Source: an uncultured Rhizobiaceae group bacterium
GTDB taxonomy: Bacteria; Pseudomonadota; Alphaproteobacteria; Rhizobiales; Rhizobiaceae
DNA: 9,710 bases
Assembly: GCA_938009335.1 (NCBI GenBank)
Contig: CALLHT010000121.1
Location: 1 to 9,710, forward strand
Direction: 5' to 3'
The translations under genes were made by a program, and so were the position numbers. Shown here one piece after another: positions 1 to 6,551 of this stretch; position 1 is the stretch's first letter; every line of letters starts with the position of its first letter. Under the pieces are notes generated by a model that saw only the letters and a program-made list of their open reading frames with translations, searched no databases and had not been told where the DNA came from.

Positions 1-441
1 GGTCTGCAGGATGAGTTTCTTGCTCTCTCTCGCGATATGAAGAAGACAACACTCTTCATCACGCACGATCTGGATGAGGCCATTCGCATGGGGTCGCGTA
101 TCGCAATCATGAAAGACGGTGAAATCGTCCAGATCGGTACACCAGAAGATATCGTCACCAAACCTGCAGATGAGTATGTGGAAAAATTCGTTGCCGGCAT
201 TTCAAAACTGAAATTGATCTTTGCGCACACGGTTATGATCCCGGTTGCTAAATACGAGAAAGAACACAAGAAACTTCCTGCCATTAAAAACTGTCCTCAG
301 GCAGGACCGGAAGATGATCTGGATGCGTTGGTCAGCCTCGCGGTTGATCAGGACAAACCCGTTGTCATTATGGATGATGGTAAGCCGGTTGGTGTTGTGA
401 CCAAAGACATTCTGCTACATGGCGTCAGAGGGGAGGCATAA
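1..441 (+). CDS. tmoV: ABC transporter ATP-binding subunit, C-terminal part (probable TMAO importer TmoV)
   Basis: The frame is open from base 1, so this is the last 146 residues of a longer gene; the Walker A, signature and Walker B motifs lie upstream of the window. What remains starts just before the H-loop (FITHDLDEA), whose His senses the ATP gamma-phosphate, continues with the typical end of an ABC cassette (GEIVQIGTPEDIV) and ends in a CBS-like regulatory segment (VVIMDDGKPVGVVTKDIL). This ABC-plus-CBS layout is that of ProV/OpuAA ATPases of the quaternary-amine uptake family. The stop is followed 2 nt later by the permease start, so the two are in one operon. Assignment to TMAO rather than betaine or choline is inferred from tdm nearby; the cassette itself does not reveal substrate. 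Confidence 0.8.
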   Translation, partial: GLQDEFLALSRDMKKTTLFITHDLDEAIRMGSRIAIMKDGEIVQIGTPEDIVTKPADEYVEKFVAGISKLKLIFAHTVMIPVAKYEKEHKKLPAIKNCPQAGPEDDLDALVSLAVDQDKPVVIMDDGKPVGVVTKDILLHGVRGEA

Positions 442-443
442 CA

Positions 444-1982
444 ATGAGCACAGATACTCAAACTCCATTTCACGATTTTACCGAGCAAAACGGTAACTAC
501 TATTCAGACACGTTTCTGAAAATTCAGAAATCGGTTCTTGGCTCCGGCCACTTTAACTGGATGGCAGGAGTTGGCGGATTTATATGGGCGGCTTTGCGCG
601 GCAACAAGCTAATGTTCTGGATTGGGTTCCTGATTGACCTAATCGCTGCTGTGAACCTGATGCTGTATTTTAAATACTCGAAGGCTGTTATTACGTTTGC
701 AGATAAGGATTTCCTTGTTGTTCGATATACAGAATGGGCATCAAGCGCACTGATCGCAGCAATCATTGTCTTTATTTTAGGAAGGCTTTTGTTCGCGTGG
801 TTGGCGGACCGGATGTATTACAATCAATACAATAAATGGCGCATTGATAATACGGTCGCATCCGGAGTGAATGCCCAACGCTTGGTCATCGCGGCAATTG
901 TGGTCGCTTTGATCGCGCCCTTGATGCTGTATCGCACAAGTCAATTCGCCCCTGAAGCGCGCACCTGTATCAAACAGGATAGAGCTATCGAAAGCGGCGA
1001 GACCGTACCATTCAAGGATCGTTTTGACTGTGCGGTTATTGGCGAATTCCCGACACTGTTCTGGCTGGATCGCCCGGACGAAGTCACCTATCCTCGCGAT
1101 GAGAACGGCAACCGTTTTGTGCAAGTAAAGCCTGCCAGAACCGATCTGCCGCCAATTAGCTTGAACAAATATGCTGCTCAGGCAATTGACGACGGCATTG
1201 GCTATATGACGGCTTTCTACGGCTTCTTCTTCGACGGGATCACCGCGTTCCTGCGGTCCATGTTGAGTGCGATCACGGCTGTCTTTGTGGGAACACCATG
1301 GGTCATTACCATGGGCGCAATTCTTGCAATTGCCTACACATTAGCGGGGCCGCGAATAACCATCTTTGTTGCTGCATCGCTTGCCTATCTCGCCCTGTTC
1401 GGCTTCTGGCAAACGGCGATGGATACCATGTCTCTGGTGGTTGCTGCATCGATCATTTGTGTGGTCTTCGGGATGCCCTTGGGGATATGGGTCGGCAAGT
1501 CAAAACGGGCACAAGCCATTGTGACCCCGATATTGGATATCATGCAGACCATTCCATCCTTCGTGTATCTGCTTCCGGCGGTCGCCTTCTTCTCGATCGG
1601 CAAACCGCCCGGCATTTTGGCGACGGTGATCTTCGCGATGCCTCCCATGGTGCGCTTGACTGCACTCGGCATCAAGCATGTGCCGGAAAGCACGAAAGAA
1701 GCAGCTTTGGCCTTCGGAGCAAACCCGCGTCAGCTATTGTACAAGGTTGAATTGCCACTTGCATTGCCGTCCATCATGGCGGGTGTGAACCAGGTGGTTA
1801 TGATGAGCCTTTCCATGGTTGTTGTTGCTGCGTTGATTGGTGCGGGCGGCATGGGCTTCATCGTGACCGAAGCACTTGCAAACACACGAACAGGTGCTGG
1901 TGTTCTCGCCGGTATCGGTATCGCACTTCTCGCGATGATGATCGACCGAGTGGTGCAAAAAGCAAATAAACCAATGGACTAG
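444..1982 (+). CDS. tmoW: ABC transporter permease of the ProW/OpuAB type with N-terminal membrane extension (probable TmoW)
   Basis: 512 residues, ATG start preceded by the strong Shine-Dalgarno GGGGAGG (430-436). The C-terminal half is a standard binding-protein-dependent permease: hydrophobic segments at about 280-300, 303-325, 330-350, 372-398 and 450-475, with the cytoplasmic EAA loop at about 419-447 (EAALAFGANPRQ then ELPLALPSIMAG) that docks on the ATPase. The N-terminal half is larger than in E. coli ProW (about 350 residues): two segments at about 41-76, another at 100-120, another at 145-163, then a non-membrane stretch (about 165-250), probably periplasmic, holding the only two cysteines of that half (175 and 196), possibly a disulfide. 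The motif FNWMAGVGGFIWAALRG (37-53) recalls DUF2628-like membrane domains. Family is certain; TMAO as substrate is inferred from context. Confidence 0.85.
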   Translation: MSTDTQTPFHDFTEQNGNYYSDTFLKIQKSVLGSGHFNWMAGVGGFIWAALRGNKLMFWIGFLIDLIAAVNLMLYFKYSKAVITFADKDFLVVRYTEWASSALIAAIIVFILGRLLFAWLADRMYYNQYNKWRIDNTVASGVNAQRLVIAAIVVALIAPLMLYRTSQFAPEARTCIKQDRAIESGETVPFKDRFDCAVIGEFPTLFWLDRPDEVTYPRDENGNRFVQVKPARTDLPPISLNKYAAQAIDDGIGYMTAFYGFFFDGITAFLRSMLSAITAVFVGTPWVITMGAILAIAYTLAGPRITIFVAASLAYLALFGFWQTAMDTMSLVVAASIICVVFGMPLGIWVGKSKRAQAIVTPILDIMQTIPSFVYLLPAVAFFSIGKPPGILATVIFAMPPMVRLTALGIKHVPESTKEAALAFGANPRQLLYKVELPLALPSIMAGVNQVVMMSLSMVVVAALIGAGGMGFIVTEALANTRTGAGVLAGIGIALLAMMIDRVVQKANKPMD

Positions 1983-1986
1983 AAAT

Positions 1987-2025
1987 CCAAGGTGGCCTTG
2001 GTTTATACTGCGGCCACCCAACCAA
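1987..2025 (+). other. Intercistronic structured RNA segment between permease and binding-protein genes
   Basis: The 78-nt gap between the permease stop and the binding-protein start contains overlapping, mutually exclusive inverted repeats. CCAAGG (1987-1992) pairs with CCTTGG (1996-2001). Alternatively GGTGGCC (1991-1997) pairs with GGCCACC (2012-2018), and TTGGTT (1998-2003) could pair with AACCAA (2020-2025). No T-run follows, so this is not an intrinsic terminator. Structures at such places often protect the mRNA of the highly expressed binding protein. Function here is inferred. Confidence 0.4.
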
Positions 2026-2060
2026 CCGAGCATAGAAAAACCTACGGGAGGAATACGCTC

Positions 2061-3020
2061 ATGAAACTCGCAAAAACACTTGCGTTAACCGCAGCTCTAA
2101 CAATGTCAGCTTCAAGCATCGCGCTTGCAGCAGATGCTAAAGTTGCAATCTCAGACCTTAACTGGACAGGCGCGAAAGCAATTGGCCACGTTATCAAGGC
2201 AATCATCACTGGCCCAATGGGTTCGGAAGCAGAAATCGTTGAAGGTCTTTCCGACCAGGCGATTATTTCTGCAGGCATGGACAAAGGTGACGGTTCAGCT
2301 GACGTTTGGACTGACATGTGGATGCCTAACCAGCAAGGCCCATGGGACAAGTTCATCGTTGAAGCAAAGACTGTTGATCACAACCAGCCTTATCTTGGTA
2401 CACAGCAAATGTATGTGCCTTCATACATGTCAGACAAGATCAAGTCTTTCGACGACCTGAAAAACCCTGAAATCGCTGCAATGTTTGATAAAGACGGCAA
2501 CGGCAAAGGTGAATACTGGGCGGGTGATGCTTCTTGGAAGTCTACAAAAATCTGGCAAGTGAAAATGAAAGACTACGGCCTTTCAGAGCTTTGGGAGCCG
2601 GAAATCATTTCAGACGCTACATTTAAAGCTCAGCTGAAATCATCATACGGTAACCAGAAGCCAATCCTGTTCTACTACTGGACGCCAGAGTGGATTCACG
2701 CTGCTTATGACATCACACCGTTGAACGAGCCTGCGCACACAGAAGGCTGCATGGATCTTCAGCTTGATGGTGAAGATTGGCTTGAAGTTTCAAAAGCGGG
2801 TTGTAAAACACCGGACGCTGAAGTCTTTATCTCATTCTCAAAATCACTTGAGACTCGTAACCCGGCTGCAGCAAAGCTTCTAAAAAACATGAAGCTTGAC
2901 CCAGCAGTGGTGAACGGTTGGATCCTAGAAATCGGCCGTGACGAGAAAGACCCTCAGGACGTTGCTGAAAAGTGGGTTGAGGAAAACAAAGACCTCGTAA
3001 ACTCATGGATCAACGGCTAA
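2061..3020 (+). CDS. tmoX: Periplasmic substrate-binding protein of the OpuAC/ProX family (probable TMAO-binding TmoX)
   Basis: 319 residues. The ATG at 2061 is chosen because it follows a good ribosome site (CGGGAGG, 2045-2051) and begins a clean Sec signal peptide: Lys at 2 and 5, a hydrophobic core, and cleavage after ALA at about residue 23. The in-frame ATG at 1992 would put 23 hydrophilic residues in front of the signal and lies in the structured spacer. The mature protein has the OpuAC fold pattern and many tryptophans (35, 83, 87, 95, 153, 159, 165, 178, 207, 211), as needed for an aromatic cage around a methylated ammonium. Residues 143-151 (DKDGNGKGE) form an EF-hand-like calcium loop; from memory, a calcium ion is also reported for Ruegeria TmoX. 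Last gene of the importer operon, followed by a terminator. Alternative: choline or betaine binding; no residue-level proof of TMAO specificity. Confidence 0.8.
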   Translation: MKLAKTLALTAALTMSASSIALAADAKVAISDLNWTGAKAIGHVIKAIITGPMGSEAEIVEGLSDQAIISAGMDKGDGSADVWTDMWMPNQQGPWDKFIVEAKTVDHNQPYLGTQQMYVPSYMSDKIKSFDDLKNPEIAAMFDKDGNGKGEYWAGDASWKSTKIWQVKMKDYGLSELWEPEIISDATFKAQLKSSYGNQKPILFYYWTPEWIHAAYDITPLNEPAHTEGCMDLQLDGEDWLEVSKAGCKTPDAEVFISFSKSLETRNPAAAKLLKNMKLDPAVVNGWILEIGRDEKDPQDVAEKWVEENKDLVNSWING

Positions 3021-3050
3021 TCGCCTGATCAGGATCTTTTGTTAGATCGA

Positions 3051-3075
3051 AGGGAGGCTCCGGCCTCCCTTTTTT
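3051..3075 (+). terminator. Intrinsic terminator of the importer operon
   Basis: Perfect 8-bp stem AGGGAGGC (3051-3058) / GCCTCCCT (3063-3070), loop TCCG, then an unbroken T-run at 3070-3075. It lies 30 nt after the binding-protein stop. The stem also faces the 3' end of the minus-strand lacI-type gene, but in that direction there is no T-run after the stem, so it would be a poor terminator there. Confidence 0.92.
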
Positions 3076-3095
3076 GTTGCTGATTATCTTAGAGT

Positions 3096-4106
3096 TTAGG
3101 GACGCTTTGGCGGTCCGACGGTTTCGCGCTTGAGGATTTCGCCCTGCATTTTAACGGGTTCGATAGCAGTGCCATTCTCCAGGAAATCCATCATTGCCTC
3201 ACCAGAGGCACGCGCCATCCTGCGGGTTGGCAAATTGATGGTTGTCAGTGCCGGATTTGCCGTGGCAGACCATTCGAAATTATCAAATCCCATGAGTGAG
3301 ATATCTTCTGGAATTCTGATGCCTCGCCGCCCTAGCTCAAACATCGCACCCAGCGCAAGGACATCCGAGAAGGCAAGGATTGCCGTGGGGAGGGGCGCTT
3401 CAGAGTCTGCCAGTCTACAAATGGCCTGAGCGCCTCCATTTGCGGAAAGTTCGGTTTCGAGAAACCGGATAGCGCACTCACTGTTTTGCATCGTGAGCGC
3501 GCCGTCTATCCGGGCTTGTGTTCGATCATTTTTCTCTGATGGCCCATGGATAACAGCAATGTTTTTGTGACCCTCGTTGCAAAGGTAGTGGACCGCATCA
3601 GAACTCAAAGCCGTATTGTCATATCCAATGGTGGGTATTTCCAGTTCGGGTGCCCAGCAACTGGTAAACACGCAAGGTACATTTCGCCGGCTCAAGGTTG
3701 GCAGTAGATCAGGATGCCGTTCGATGCCTGAAAAAATAAACCCTTCAGCACCCAGCCCCAGCAGGCTTTCGGTAAGGCGTAATTCCTCGTCCTGATCCCA
3801 CTGGCTGACCGCTACCACGATTGAATAGTTCCGCGCTTTAAGAGTTTCCTCTAGAGTTGTTAAGAACCGCGCGAAAATCGAGTGTTCAAAGGTTGGCACA
3901 ATCGCAGCGATTGTGTAAGAGCGGTTCGTTGAAAGAGCGCGGGCTGCAGGGTTGGGGATGTAGCTTAGTTTTCGCGCTACGGTGAGTACTTTTTCACGTG
4001 TTTTAGCAGAAACTTTCTCTGAGCCATTCATCACACGGGAGACGGTCGCAACCGATACACCCGTTGCATTCGCCACTGCTCTGATATTGCCTGTCTCTTT
4101 TTTCAA
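3096..4106 (-). CDS. LacI-family transcriptional regulator, likely repressor of the tdm gene
   Basis: 336 residues, normal for the family. Residues 8-27 (IRAVANATGVSVATVSRVMN) are the LacI helix-turn-helix; the hinge helix with its leucine follows at about 52-60 (NPAARALST). Residues about 64-330 are the periplasmic-binding-protein-like core: start TIAAIVPTFEHSIF, GAEGFIFSG at about 119-127, the conserved C-terminal stretch ISLMGFDNFEWS (269-280) and ALTTINLP (286-293). The start is TTG: the preceding codon in frame is a TAG stop and no ATG lies close before the HTH. It is divergent from tdm over a 120-nt spacer with a LacI-type palindrome. Most LacI proteins bind sugars; next to TMAO genes the effector may be a methylamine or C1 compound, which is inference. 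It could also act on the importer operon, whose promoter is outside the window. Confidence 0.9.
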   Translation of the reverse strand: MKKETGNIRAVANATGVSVATVSRVMNGSEKVSAKTREKVLTVARKLSYIPNPAARALSTNRSYTIAAIVPTFEHSIFARFLTTLEETLKARNYSIVVAVSQWDQDEELRLTESLLGLGAEGFIFSGIERHPDLLPTLSRRNVPCVFTSCWAPELEIPTIGYDNTALSSDAVHYLCNEGHKNIAVIHGPSEKNDRTQARIDGALTMQNSECAIRFLETELSANGGAQAICRLADSEAPLPTAILAFSDVLALGAMFELGRRGIRIPEDISLMGFDNFEWSATANPALTTINLPTRRMARASGEAMMDFLENGTAIEPVKMQGEILKRETVGPPKRP

Positions 4107-4135
4107 CTAAATTCCCAATACCGCATTAAGTTCAT
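4103..4135 (-). other. Possible 10-codon leader ORF overlapping the regulator start
   Basis: On the minus strand an ATG at 4135 opens a 10-codon frame whose TGA (4105-4103) overlaps the TTG start of the LacI-family gene (4106-4104). Such an overlap would allow ribosomes to reinitiate at the weak TTG. No good Shine-Dalgarno sits at the proper distance before this ATG (a GGAGG at 4159-4155 is 19 nt away), so it may be chance. Confidence 0.2.
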
Positions 4136-4143
4136 GTTTTATC

Positions 4144-4171
4144 TTGACAGAATTCCTCCCAAAGCTAAAGG
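4144..4171 (+). promoter_or_regulatory. Predicted sigma-70-type promoter of tdm
   Basis: A perfect -35 hexamer TTGACA at 4144-4149 is followed after 16 nt by a weak -10 candidate TAAAGG (4166-4171). The -10 is poor, so the exact position is uncertain. The LacI-type palindrome begins at the next base, which would place it at the transcription start, a classical position for repression. Confidence 0.45.
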
Positions 4172-4185
4172 TGTAACCGGTTACA
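4172..4185. promoter_or_regulatory. LacI-family operator
   Basis: TGTAACCGGTTACA is a perfect 14-bp palindrome with the central CpG typical of LacI/GalR-family operators. It is in the divergent spacer between the LacI-family gene and tdm, just after the predicted tdm -10 and 42 nt before the tdm start. By family precedent this is the binding site of the adjacent regulator. No second copy of the complete palindrome was seen elsewhere in the window. Confidence 0.8.
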
Positions 4186-4213
4186 TTTTCTGATCTTACA
4201 CACGATTCAGAAA

Positions 4214-4220
4214 AGAGGAG
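4214..4220 (+). promoter_or_regulatory. Ribosome binding site that decides the tdm start
   Basis: AGAGGAG ends at 4220. It leaves 6 nt to the GTG at 4227 but none to the in-frame TTG at 4221, so GTG 4227 is the better start. The protein is then 774 residues long. Confidence 0.75.
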
Positions 4221-4226
4221 TTGGTT

Positions 4227-6551
4227 GTGCTGCAAACAAGCACACACGTGCAGAGTGCGCCGGTAATTTATCGCGGCGTCAAAGATAGCAACGTTCGCCG
4301 GTTTGAAGTTCAGGCCGGTGGCATCGAAATTTTTTCTGTAAAATCAGGCGACCTTGTAACAATCCATAATTTGGATGGCGGCGCTTCGATTTTTCTGTCC
4401 TCTTTTGCAGGAGGCGAGCGAAACCCGAGCGGAGGTGCGTTGGGTATTGAAGGCGTCGAAAAAAACAATCTTGCGCTTGATGGGCTCGACACAAGCCAGA
4501 TTGACGCGATGATCAACACACGTAGTGGCAGTGCTGGCGATATTTTTGGATATTCGGTGTTCGATGCGGAATCTGATTCCGGTGAAATCTACACGGTAAA
4601 AATTTCGAAAGACGCGCTTTTAGTAGCAGCCGTCGCATTGCCAAAAGACTATCTCAAGCTTGGCGGTGGTGGTGCGTTTCGTCTCGATCATCAACCGGCA
4701 AGCAACCCATCTGAGGATTTCTCCTTGCCGGACCCACTTGGGAAAGTGCGCGAAGAATGGCGCATCAACCGCGCAACAGCCTTTGCTTATGAGGTCAAAA
4801 AGGGCGAGTTTATCCAAATTCTGGATGTGGAAGGCCAGCAATGTTCTGACTTTATGGCAATGCGAGCATCAGCCCTTGACCAAGGCATCGAGCGATACAT
4901 CGATTCAACTGTTTCTCGAACCTTGGCGCGTGGCGCTTATCCGCTGCCTGGTTTGCACGACAAATTTTACGACCAAGACATCCGCCCGCTTCTCGCAGTG
5001 CGCCAAGATACCGTGGGTCGTCATGACACATTCGCTCTTGCATGTACCGGATACGGATACGAAGAGCGCGGCTTCCCGGGCCATATAAACTGCTCCGATA
5101 ATATCTCAGATCAGTTTGAACCGTTTGGCATCACACGCCGCAAGGCATGGCCTGCGATAAACCTGTTCTTCAATTCTTGGATTGATACGCACAGCAACCA
5201 GCTTGGGTCGGATGAAGCCTGGTCTCGCGCGGGTGACTATGTGGTCATGGAGGCGCTCGATGACCTTGTTTGTGTTTCGACAGCCTGTCCGGATGATGTG
5301 GATCCGATCAATGGCTGGAACCCAACGGATGTACATGTCCGTGTTTATGAACCGGATACGTCTATTCAACACGCAATTTCGTTTCGCAATCAACCTGATG
5401 ATGCAGGCCGCATGACACACCATTCTCCATTTCATTCAAGAACTTCTAAACTGACCGGAAACTTTCACGTGGCGCAGGATGTGTGGTTACCTGCGACCTT
5501 TGACGCCACTGGCGCCATCAAAGAGTATTGGGCATGTAAGGAAGCAGCAACGCTTCAGGACATGTCCAGCCTCCGCAAATTTGACATTATGGGACCTGAT
5601 GCGGAAACTCTTCTCCAGCACTGCATGACGCGCAACGTTGCGAAGCTTGCAATTCATCGTGGCATTTATGGGTTGATGTGCGATGAACGTGGTGCTGTGC
5701 TGGATGATGGCACCTTGTTCCGTCTCGAACCACAGGTTTTCAGGTGGTGTTGTGGGTCAGAAAACTCGGCGCTTCATTTGCGTGAGCAGGCTGTAAAACT
5801 GGGCCTTCGTGTATGGGTCAAATCATTGACAGGGCGCATGGCGAACCTCGCGCTACAGGGGCCTAAGTCGCGCGATATTTTGCAGAAGGTGATCTACACT
5901 AAATCTTCCCGCCCGGCGCTTGAAAACATCAAATGGTTCGGCTTTACGCAGGCTCGTTTGCATGATGCGGACGGGGTTCCGTTCATGCTCACGAGAACCG
6001 GATTTACCGGCGAGTTGGGGTACGAAATTTTCTGCGATGCACAGCATGCGGAAACGATTTGGGATACACTGATGGACGCAGGACAACCAGACGGTCTCGT
6101 ACCGATGGGGGGCGAAGCGCTTGGCATGCTGCGGGTAGAAGCAGGGTTGATGATCTCCGGTGCTGAATTTGGCCCGGACTCGGACGCAATGGAATCGGGT
6201 CTTGGCTTTGCGGTGGACTTTAAGAAGGAAGCTTTCCTTGGGCGCGAGGCGCTGGAACGCAATGCAGCAGCAACGCGTCGCGAACTTGTGGGTCTTGCAT
6301 TTAAAGGGAACGATCACCCCTTACACGGTGCGCCCGTATTTGTGGGCCGTGAGCAGGTTGGTGTTATCACCAGCGCAACGCCATCTCCTCAATTGGGGTA
6401 TGCTATCGCTATGGCACGGATTGCGGTTGAAAATGCAGAAGTTGGCACAGAACTCGAAACCGGATGCTTGGATGGTGATATGAAGCGACTGCCTTGCACC
6501 GTAACCAGCTTGCCGTTTATTGACCCGACACGCGAGAAAGCGCGCGCCTAA
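4227..6551 (+). CDS. tdm: Trimethylamine N-oxide demethylase (DUF1989 + GcvT-type domains)
   Basis: 774 residues, cytoplasmic, no signal peptide. Layout: residues about 1-165, a domain with faint DUF1989 likeness; about 175-375, DUF1989 (WRINRATAFAYEVKKGEF, DTVGRHDTF, GDYVVMEALDDLV, CPDDVDP); about 429-765, a GcvT-like folate-binding module (conserved GFTGELGYE at 592-600, acidic pair D493-D494 in VLDDGT at the position of the catalytic aspartate of GcvT). This is the composition and size of Tdm, which cleaves TMAO to dimethylamine and formaldehyde, formaldehyde probably being passed to tetrahydrofolate. Cysteines 273, 289 and 354 (spacings 16 and 65) fit the three-cysteine zinc site that I recall for the Methylocella enzyme. 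Start is GTG with AGAGGAG 6 nt before. Expected control is by the divergent LacI protein. The TMAO-type importer nearby supports the call. Alternative: a paralogue acting on another methylated amine. Confidence 0.88.
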   Translation: MLQTSTHVQSAPVIYRGVKDSNVRRFEVQAGGIEIFSVKSGDLVTIHNLDGGASIFLSSFAGGERNPSGGALGIEGVEKNNLALDGLDTSQIDAMINTRSGSAGDIFGYSVFDAESDSGEIYTVKISKDALLVAAVALPKDYLKLGGGGAFRLDHQPASNPSEDFSLPDPLGKVREEWRINRATAFAYEVKKGEFIQILDVEGQQCSDFMAMRASALDQGIERYIDSTVSRTLARGAYPLPGLHDKFYDQDIRPLLAVRQDTVGRHDTFALACTGYGYEERGFPGHINCSDNISDQFEPFGITRRKAWPAINLFFNSWIDTHSNQLGSDEAWSRAGDYVVMEALDDLVCVSTACPDDVDPINGWNPTDVHVRVYEPDTSIQHAISFRNQPDDAGRMTHHSPFHSRTSKLTGNFHVAQDVWLPATFDATGAIKEYWACKEAATLQDMSSLRKFDIMGPDAETLLQHCMTRNVAKLAIHRGIYGLMCDERGAVLDDGTLFRLEPQVFRWCCGSENSALHLREQAVKLGLRVWVKSLTGRMANLALQGPKSRDILQKVIYTKSSRPALENIKWFGFTQARLHDADGVPFMLTRTGFTGELGYEIFCDAQHAETIWDTLMDAGQPDGLVPMGGEALGMLRVEAGLMISGAEFGPDSDAMESGLGFAVDFKKEAFLGREALERNAAATRRELVGLAFKGNDHPLHGAPVFVGREQVGVITSATPSPQLGYAIAMARIAVENAEVGTELETGCLDGDMKRLPCTVTSLPFIDPTREKARA

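Noticed and set aside
1298..1750. 150-residue plus-strand ORF inside the permease gene
   Set aside because: Out-of-frame shadow of the permease core; Cys/His-rich low-plausibility product.
1992..2060. Upstream in-frame ATG giving a 342-residue binding protein
   Set aside because: It adds 23 hydrophilic residues before an otherwise perfect signal peptide and lies in an intercistronic hairpin region; the ATG at 2061 has a strong ribosome site.
3024..3048. Palindrome CCTGATCAGG (3024-3033) and GATCT/AGATC hairpin (3033-3048) before the terminator
   Set aside because: Short stems with no separate function evident; the real terminator is the 8-bp GC-rich stem with T-run at 3051-3075.
4221..4226. 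TTG at 4221 as start of the demethylase
   Set aside because: It directly abuts the AGAGGAG ribosome site with no spacing; GTG at 4227 has the normal 6-nt distance.
5853..6317. 154-residue minus-strand ORF inside tdm
   Set aside because: Lies wholly antisense to the conserved GcvT part, no family likeness, no ribosome site that would support it.
4227..6551. Glycine cleavage T protein or DMSP demethylase DmdA
   Set aside because: Those are about 360-370 residues with only the GcvT fold. This protein has an additional 400 residues including a DUF1989 domain, and no gcvH or gcvP is next to it.
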